Below are positions 14,115 through 18,686 of a stretch of DNA of 18,686 nt, one piece after another. Location of the stretch: NCBI GenBank assembly GCA_035707965.1, contig DASSTJ010000023.1, positions 1 to 18,686 of the forward strand, written 5' to 3'. This DNA is from DASSTJ01 sp035707965 (GTDB lineage Bacteria; Actinomycetota; Actinomycetes; Actinomycetales; Angustibacteraceae). Numbering within the stretch: the stretch's first letter is position 1; each line of letters opens with the position of its first letter. The notes beneath the pieces are model-generated. The model saw nothing but the letters and a program-made list of their open reading frames with translations. It ran no database searches and was not told where the DNA came from. The translations under genes were made by a program, and so were the position numbers.

Positions 14115-14876
14115 TCAGCGCGGCGCCATGCGGATGGCGCCGTCGAGCCGGATGACCTCGCCGTTGAGCATGGGGTTCGCGACGATGTGCCGCACCAGGG
14201 CGCCGTACTCGCCCGGGTCGCCCAGCCGTGCGGGGTGGGGCACCTGAGCGCCGAGGGAGTCCCGCGCGTCCTGCGGCAGGCCGGCGAGCATGGGGGTGTT
14301 GAACAGCCCAGGGGCGATCGTCATCACGCGGATCTGGGACGACGCCAGCTCGCGAGCGATCGGCAGCGTCATGCCGACGACGCCGCCCTTCGACGCCGAG
14401 TAGGCCGCTTGGCCGATCTGCCCGTCGAAGGCGGCGACCGACGCGGTGTTGACGATGACGCCGCGCTCCTCGCCGACGGGCTCGCTGCTCTGCATGGCGG
14501 CGGCACAGAGGCGGATCACGTTGAACGTGCCGACCAGGTTGACCCGGACGACGGTCTCGAACTGGGCGAGCGCCATGGGTCCGTGCTTGCCGACCACACG
14601 GCCAGGCGTCCCCACGCCGGCGCAGTTCACCACGACGCGCAGGGTGCCGAGCTCGCTCGCGACGGCGATCGCGGCCTTGACAGAGTCCTCGTCGGTCACG
14701 TCGGTGGGGGCGAACCGCGCGCGCTCGCCCATGCCGGCGGCGACGTCGGCGCCAGGGGAAGAGGGCAGGTCGGCCAGCACGACGCTGGCTCCGTCAGCGA
14801 GCAGCCCCTCGGCGGTGGCGCGGCCGAGCCCGCTGGCTCCGCCGGTGACCAGGGCGACGCTGTTCCGGATCTCCAT
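14115..14876 (-). CDS. SDR-family 3-hydroxyacyl-CoA dehydrogenase (HSD10-like)
   Basis: A 253-residue short-chain dehydrogenase. The NAD-binding motif TGGASGLG is at residues 11-18, an adenine-pocket Asp-Val lies in APTDVTD, NCAG is near 87, the catalytic Ser is in NTASVAAF, and Tyr/Lys are in YSASK. GQIGQAAYSASKGGVVGMTL, RVMTIAPGLFNTPML and NGEVIRLDGAIRM closely follow type II (HSD10-like) 3-hydroxyacyl-CoA dehydrogenase. That enzyme oxidises 3-hydroxyacyl-CoA and 2-methyl-3-hydroxybutyryl-CoA. ATG 14876 is preferred because GAGAGGG precedes it and the conserved N-terminus begins there. The thiolase follows. It is a different fold from PaaH, so if it serves phenylacetate breakdown it would be a non-homologous replacement. 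Confidence 0.93.
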   Translation of the reverse strand: MEIRNSVALVTGGASGLGRATAEGLLADGASVVLADLPSSPGADVAAGMGERARFAPTDVTDEDSVKAAIAVASELGTLRVVVNCAGVGTPGRVVGKHGPMALAQFETVVRVNLVGTFNVIRLCAAAMQSSEPVGEERGVIVNTASVAAFDGQIGQAAYSASKGGVVGMTLPIARELASSQIRVMTIAPGLFNTPMLAGLPQDARDSLGAQVPHPARLGDPGEYGALVRHIVANPMLNGEVIRLDGAIRMAPR

Positions 14877-14937
14877 CGGTCGCTGACCCTCTCTGTCGTG
14901 GCGGGGTGGCCGCCGTGCACTCACCTGGCCGACACGC

Positions 14938-14949
14938 TACCGATCGGTA
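14938..14949. promoter_or_regulatory. TetR-type palindrome upstream of the SDR-thiolase pair
   Basis: TACCGATCGGTA is a perfect 12-bp palindrome about 60 bases before the SDR start. Its core ACCGATCGGT shares ACCGATCG and CGGT with the operator in the paa promoter, although the spacing of the half-sites differs. It may be bound by the same or a related TetR regulator. Confidence 0.5.
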
Positions 14950-15061
14950 CGTCGCAGGGTGGCAGCGGACGGACGGCGCGGCCAGGGCGTGTGGCATGAC
15001 TCTCATGACCGACGACCTGGGCACGCGGTCCCGGCGGCCCGCTGACGTCTTGGGTCGACCC

Positions 15062-16234
15062 TCAGACGACCCGCAGCAGCGTGGCGTACAGGGTGAGGCC
15101 CGGACCGAACGCCAGGGCCACGACGGGATCGGCGGACGTGAGGTCCTGCGTGCGCTGTAGCTGCTCGAGGACCAGCAGGACCGTTGCGCTGGAACAGTTC
15201 CCGTAGTCGCGGAGCACGTCGTACGACGCCGTCGTGGCCTGGTCGTCCAGGCCCAGTCGCTCCTGCACGACCTCGAGGATCCGACGTCCGCCCGGGTGCA
15301 CGGCCCATCCGGCGACGTCGTCGACGGAGAGGCCGTTGCGTCCCAGCAGCGCGGTGACGACGCCCAGGACGTGCTTGGCCAGCACCTCCGGCACCTTGGG
15401 AGACAGGCCCATCCGGAAGCCGAGGTCGGTGACGTCCCAGGTCATCAGCTCGCTCGTCGAGACGTCGGTGCGGGCGACGACGTCCACGACCCGGAGGCCG
15501 GACGACGCCCAGGGGCCGGACGGGGTGGTTCCGGTCTCGCTTCGTCGCGGCTCCACCACGACAGCCGCCGCCGCGTCGCTGAACAGGGCGTGGGCCACCA
15601 TCTGCTGCAGGTCCTGCTCGGTAGGGCTGCCCGAACGGGACGTCTCGCTGGGCGGCTGCACGTGCAGGCTGGTCAGCTCCAGGCAGAGCAGCACGGCGGG
15701 GCGTGAACGAGCGACGACGAAGTCGCTCACCGTACCGAGTCCCGGAAGCGCTGCGTAGCAGCCCATGTGGCCCACCACGAGCCTCTGCACGTCCGGGTGC
15801 ATGCCGAGGTCGCGGGCCAGGAGGATGTCGAGCCCGGGGGTGGCGTACCCGGTGCACGAGACGACGCCGAAGAGCCCGACGTCCTCCGGGTGCAGACCGG
15901 CTGACGCGAGGGCAGCGCCGACCGCCTCCTGCCCCAGCGGCATCGCCTCGGCGACGAACCGCGCCATGCGTGCTCCCGTGCCGAGGAGGCTGATGTCCTC
16001 GACCGCCGGGTTGACCACTCCGTGCCGGCGTTCGATGCCGGCCGTTCGCCAGACCCGAGCTGCCAGCGGGTTGTCGGCGTAGTGGGCGGCGAAGTAGTCG
16101 CGCCACAGGTCGTCCTGCGCCATGGGTGCCGGCACGGCGTGGGCAAGGCCGGTGACGACCGCGGCCGCCGGCGCCGGCGCCGGTCCGGTCAGCGTCACGT
16201 CAGCGGCCCGGCGTCCCGCCTCGGTGACGGTCAC
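15062..16234 (-). CDS. Type III polyketide synthase (chalcone/stilbene synthase-like)
   Basis: A 390-residue thiolase-fold enzyme that extends an acyl-CoA starter with malonyl-type units on a Cys and cyclises the product. With GTG 16234 as start, the triad is Cys159 in VVGHMGCYAALPGL, His313 in GWAVHPGGRRILE and Asn346 in DYGNCSSATVL. SDAAAAVVVEP and WDVTDLGFRMGLSPKVPEVL are further family marks. Length is normal (350-400). GTG 16198 is an alternative start that removes 12 residues. It begins 34 bases after the acyl-CoA dehydrogenase stop, so the genes are probably cotranscribed. Product class (pyrone, resorcinol, phloroglucinol) cannot be read from the sequence. No prenyltransferase or FAD monooxygenase is seen beside it. 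Confidence 0.94.
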   Translation of the reverse strand: MTVTEAGRRAADVTLTGPAPAPAAAVVTGLAHAVPAPMAQDDLWRDYFAAHYADNPLAARVWRTAGIERRHGVVNPAVEDISLLGTGARMARFVAEAMPLGQEAVGAALASAGLHPEDVGLFGVVSCTGYATPGLDILLARDLGMHPDVQRLVVGHMGCYAALPGLGTVSDFVVARSRPAVLLCLELTSLHVQPPSETSRSGSPTEQDLQQMVAHALFSDAAAAVVVEPRRSETGTTPSGPWASSGLRVVDVVARTDVSTSELMTWDVTDLGFRMGLSPKVPEVLAKHVLGVVTALLGRNGLSVDDVAGWAVHPGGRRILEVVQERLGLDDQATTASYDVLRDYGNCSSATVLLVLEQLQRTQDLTSADPVVALAFGPGLTLYATLLRVV

Positions 16235-16268
16235 GAGCGCGGTCCCACGGATCGCCTGTCGACGGCGG

Positions 16269-17447
16269 TCACCACCTCGGCACCTCCGCCTCGTTCTCGG
16301 GGTCCCGGCCCAGTGCTGCGAGGCCCAGCCAGTCGGCGCAGACGTCGCTCGTGGCCGGCTGCAGGGAGCCGCAGCGAGCGTCGCGGAAGATGCGTTCCAA
16401 CGGGTTGCCGCGCCGGGTCGCCGCCGTGCCGCACGCCTCGAGCACGGACGCCGACACCTCCATCGCGGTCTCGCCGGCCAGCAGCTTGGCGCGCCACACC
16501 CAACGGTTGGTCTCGGGTGCCCCTGGCGCCTCGTCGACCCGGCGAGCCGCCTCGAGGACGGCGAGACGCGTGCCGGCGACGCGGGCGTCGGCCCGACCGA
16601 GTCGGGCCCGCACGGCGGGGAGCCGACCCAGCCCCCGCTCGGTGACGTACGCGCAGGCCTGGTCGACGGCTGACTGCGCCACCCCGACGTAGACGGCGGC
16701 ATACGAGGCCACGAGCCACTGCGGCATGACCTGCGCCAGGAGCAGCGTGAGTCCCTCGACGCCGCCGAGCAGGCTGTCCCGAGGCGCGACGGTGTCCAGG
16801 TGCAGGTCGTGGCTGCCGGTGCCGCGCATGCCCAGCGAGTCCCACGTCTCCTCGACCGTGAGGCCAGGGCCGTCGGGCACCAGCAGGTGGCTCACCTGGT
16901 CGCCGTTGCGCGCTGCCACGAGGTAGGCGTCGGCGAAGCCCGCGCCGGAGCAGAAGGTCTTGGACCCCTGGACGTGGAACCCGTTCTCGACCGGTTCGTA
17001 CGTCGTGGTGACGGCCGACAGGCGGGACCCGGCGCCGCGCTCGCTCATCGCGACGGCGTAGAACGCGCCCTCGGCGGCCGCAGCGAGCACCCGGTCGCGC
17101 ATCGCGAAGAACGTCTCCGGCACGCCCATCGCCCGCGCGAGCTCATCGGGAGTCGAGGCGAGCGCCCCTGTCACGGACGCGTGCATGTTGAACACCAGCG
17201 CCGTGGCGCCGCTACCTCCCGCCAGCGCCATGGCGACCTCGGCGTAGTCGGCGAACCCTGCGCCCGCGCCGCCCAGCCGGGTCGGCGTCATCAGCCCGAG
17301 CAGCCCGGCGCCGCGCAGGTCGTTCAGGTCGTCGCCCGAGAACCGGCCCGACCGGTCCTGCTCCTCGGCCCGCGATGCGAGCCGTGGGGCCAGCTCCTGC
17401 GCTCGGGCGAGCGCATCGCTCGGCGAGATCAGCGTCGGGGTCGTCAC
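16269..17447 (-). CDS. Acyl-CoA dehydrogenase-fold flavoprotein
   Basis: A 392-residue protein with the three acyl-CoA dehydrogenase parts. The N-terminal helical domain contains FSGDDLNDLRGAGLLGLMTP and ADYAEVAMALAGGSGATALVFNMH. The middle beta domain has the flavin-contacting AVAMSERGAGSRLSAVTT, then FHVQGSKTFCSGAGFADAYLV and SLGMRGTGSHDLHLD. The C-terminal helices have ASVLEACGTAATRRGNPLERIFRDARCGSLQPATSD. The usual YGGxGY-plus-Glu region is changed to GTAATRRGNPLER, as in the DszC-like and other non-classical members, so alpha,beta-dehydrogenation is not assured and monooxygenation is possible. GTG 17447 has GAGGAG five bases upstream. It lies between a methyltransferase and a type III polyketide synthase, suggesting a tailoring or starter-preparing role. 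Confidence 0.9.
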   Translation of the reverse strand: MTTPTLISPSDALARAQELAPRLASRAEEQDRSGRFSGDDLNDLRGAGLLGLMTPTRLGGAGAGFADYAEVAMALAGGSGATALVFNMHASVTGALASTPDELARAMGVPETFFAMRDRVLAAAAEGAFYAVAMSERGAGSRLSAVTTTYEPVENGFHVQGSKTFCSGAGFADAYLVAARNGDQVSHLLVPDGPGLTVEETWDSLGMRGTGSHDLHLDTVAPRDSLLGGVEGLTLLLAQVMPQWLVASYAAVYVGVAQSAVDQACAYVTERGLGRLPAVRARLGRADARVAGTRLAVLEAARRVDEAPGAPETNRWVWRAKLLAGETAMEVSASVLEACGTAATRRGNPLERIFRDARCGSLQPATSDVCADWLGLAALGRDPENEAEVPRW

Positions 17448-17491
17448 GGTGGCTCCTCGTGAGTTGGGTGCGGCGTCGTACGCGGTGGCCG

Positions 17492-18274
17492 TCACGGCGA
17501 GCCGGCTCGCGTGGGCGGCGGGCCCGCTTTGACGCCCCTCGCCTGGAACAGCCCAGCGGTGGACCGGGTCGGCAGCATGCGGACGTCGTCCCGTCGGCGG
17601 GCCAGCCACGCGGCGTAGTCCAGGGCTGAGGGCCGCAACCCGCGCAGCTCGAGCTCGACGCCGTGCTCGGCGCAGAGCCGGCGCAGGGCGTCGCGGTCCA
17701 CGAACAGCGAGCCGTCGTGCAGGTTCTTCGGTGGCCCGGCCGGCAGGTGCTCCGCGACGGTGATCGAGCTGAACCGTCCCCACGGCGTGCTCGCGATCGT
17801 GTCGATGACGAGCAGACCGCCGGGCCGGAGCACCCGGCAGGCCTCGGAGACCACGCCAGCGAGGTCGGCGACGTGCTCGAGGACCTCGCCGGCCACGACG
17901 ACATCCGCGCACGCGTCAGCCAGCGGCAGCGACCGGACGTCGGCCCGCACCGACCGCACGCCCTGTCCTGCGGCGACCCGCACGGCCGTCGGCGAGAGGT
18001 CGAGGCCGACGTGCCGGTACCCACGGGCCCGCGCGTGCGGCGCCATCACCCCGCCGCCGCAGGCGACGTCGACCAGCACGGCGTCGGGTCGGGGCGCGGG
18101 TGGGATGAGCGCGGCGCGGGCCGCGGCGATCCAGTGCAGCATCGCGAAGGCCCCCCGCGGCGCCCACCACTCGTCGTCGAGCTCGTCGTACTGGCGGACG
18201 TCGTTGCGGGCCGTCGTGACGGTCCCCGGCATCACCTCGTGCGCTGCCCGGTGACGAGACGCGATGCGCAGCAC
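17492..18274 (-). CDS. Class I SAM-dependent methyltransferase (UbiG-like)
   Basis: A 260-residue Rossmann-fold methyltransferase. SAM motif I is VLVDVACGGGVMAPHAR near residues 66-82, the acidic end of strand 2 is VGLDLS, motif II-III is VRADVRSLPLADACADVVVAGEVLEHV, and the post-motif is RVLRPGGLLVIDTIAST. QYDELDDEWWAPRGAFAMLHW near the N-terminus resembles UbiG O-methyltransferases, which methylate phenolic hydroxyls. That fits a phenolic product of the neighbouring type III polyketide synthase. GTG 18274 is chosen because GGGAGG stands seven bases upstream. The later ATG 18232 has no usable spacing. It is the first gene of the apparent three-gene operon, 44 bases before the acyl-CoA dehydrogenase. 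Confidence 0.92.
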   Translation of the reverse strand: MLRIASRHRAAHEVMPGTVTTARNDVRQYDELDDEWWAPRGAFAMLHWIAAARAALIPPAPRPDAVLVDVACGGGVMAPHARARGYRHVGLDLSPTAVRVAAGQGVRSVRADVRSLPLADACADVVVAGEVLEHVADLAGVVSEACRVLRPGGLLVIDTIASTPWGRFSSITVAEHLPAGPPKNLHDGSLFVDRDALRRLCAEHGVELELRGLRPSALDYAAWLARRRDDVRMLPTRSTAGLFQARGVKAGPPPTRAGSP

Positions 18275-18310
18275 GGACAGGCCTCCCGACGCGGGTGGTG
18301 GACTGTCGTC

Positions 18311-18316
18311 AGGCTA
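18311..18316 (-). promoter_or_regulatory. Possible -10 element of the methyltransferase operon
   Basis: TAGCCT on the minus strand fits the TANNNT pattern of actinobacterial -10 boxes and would give a leader of about 30 bases before GTG 18274. No convincing -35 is seen at the right spacing. The nearest TTGACA (18365-18370) is too far away. Confidence 0.3.
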
Positions 18317-18370
18317 GGTGCGCTGGAGCAGCCTCGCGCGCCGAGCCGGACCGGGCGCCACCCATGTCAA

Positions 18371-18398
18371 CCGTGCACTTCGGCTGCGAAGTGCACGG
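18371..18398 (-). terminator. Perfect 12-bp-stem hairpin after folP, third copy of the 24-nt element
   Basis: CCGTGCACTTCG and its exact reverse complement CGAAGTGCACGG flank a four-base loop. It begins 11 bases after the folP stop, so a stem-only (no U-tract) terminator is likely. Its inner 24 bases (18373-18396) share length, GTGCAC arms and the first ten bases GTGCACTTCG with the copy at 4956, so it may instead be an insulated intergenic repeat or regulator site. Confidence 0.65.
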
Positions 18399-18409
18399 GT
18401 CGGCTGCGC

Positions 18410-18686
18410 TCAGCCGGCTGCGCTCGCCTCGGTGTTGTGCCGTTGCAGGACCGGCGGGTGCCAGCCCAGCACCGCCCCCACCATGCGGGCGGCCTCGACC
18501 GTCGTGCGCACGTCGTGCACGCGCAGCACTCGCGCGCCCTTCAGCACGCACATGGTCACCGTGGCCGTGGTGCCGGCGAGCAGCTGCTGCTTGTCGAGCC
18601 CGAGCGACTCGGCGATGAAGTCCTTGTTGGACACGGACGCCAGGAGTGGGAAGCCGAGCCCAGCGAGCTCCTCCAGCCGACGTGTG
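18410..18686 (-). CDS. folP: Dihydropteroate synthase, C-terminal part (start outside window)
   Basis: The last 91 codons are visible. LLASVSNKDFIAESLGL matches the conserved region (xSRKxF/SNKxF) of dihydropteroate synthase that binds the pterin and p-aminobenzoate. GTTATVTMCVLKGARVLRVHDVRTTVEAARM is the standard C-terminal strand-helix with the RVHDV motif. The enzyme joins p-aminobenzoate to 6-hydroxymethyl-dihydropterin diphosphate in folate synthesis in the cytosol. The reading frame continues past the window end without a stop. SNKDF in place of the more common SRKxF is typical of some actinobacterial copies, so this may be the second (FolP2-like) paralogue. That cannot be settled from this fragment. 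Confidence 0.9.
   Translation of the reverse strand, partial: TRRLEELAGLGFPLLASVSNKDFIAESLGLDKQQLLAGTTATVTMCVLKGARVLRVHDVRTTVEAARMVGAVLGWHPPVLQRHNTEASAAG

Noticed and set aside
12977..14155. A plus-strand frame of almost 400 codons opposite the thiolase
   Set aside because: Rich in Gly, His and Arg with no motif. The thiolase on the other strand has all catalytic residues.
18365..18370. TTGACA on the minus strand as -35 of the methyltransferase operon
   Set aside because: No TANNNT hexamer occurs 16-19 bases downstream. The nearest -10 candidate, TAGCCT, is about 50 bases away.

Overview
The window is very GC-rich, almost free of non-coding space, uses many GTG starts and 4-bp GTGA stop/start overlaps, and encodes ANTAR, SigB/SigF-type sigma and actinobacterial-style paa proteins. 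It is almost certainly chromosomal DNA of an actinomycete. The genus cannot be fixed from the sequence alone. I see no tRNA, rRNA, CRISPR array, transposase or phage gene.

Left part (1-8192), mixed stress, surface and redox genes. A NodU/CmcH-type O-carbamoyltransferase (minus, cut by the window start) is divergent from a family-2 glycosyltransferase, which is followed four bases later by a GAF-ANTAR protein (putative RNA-binding antiterminator). After a decayed glycosyltransferase remnant come a heme-oxygenase-like iron redox enzyme (minus) and a divergent 65-residue CDGSH iron-sulfur protein. The gap between them carries two copies of a 24-nt palindromic element. A small uncharacterised acidic protein (minus), a SigB/SigF-type sigma factor and a GT-B-like glycosyltransferase (both plus) follow.

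Middle part (8096-14876), aromatic and acyl-CoA catabolism. The genes paaA-B-C-D-E (minus) encode the phenylacetyl-CoA epoxidase with its maturation factor and reductase. They are divergent from a TetR regulator (probably PaaR), and the shared gap holds a 22-bp near-perfect palindrome just downstream of a plausible paaA promoter. Convergent to the regulator is an SDR plus thiolase pair (minus) resembling HSD10-type 3-hydroxyacyl-CoA dehydrogenase and acetyl-CoA acyltransferase. A second ACCGATCGGT palindrome lies upstream of that pair, which suggests control by a related TetR protein.

Right part (15062-18686). Three minus-strand genes form a compact apparent operon: a UbiG-like methyltransferase, an acyl-CoA dehydrogenase-fold protein and a type III polyketide synthase with an intact Cys-His-Asn triad. 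This is the best candidate for an undescribed small-molecule pathway here. The window ends in the 3' part of folP (dihydropteroate synthase), separated from the operon by a perfect 12-bp-stem hairpin of the same 24-nt family seen between the redox genes.
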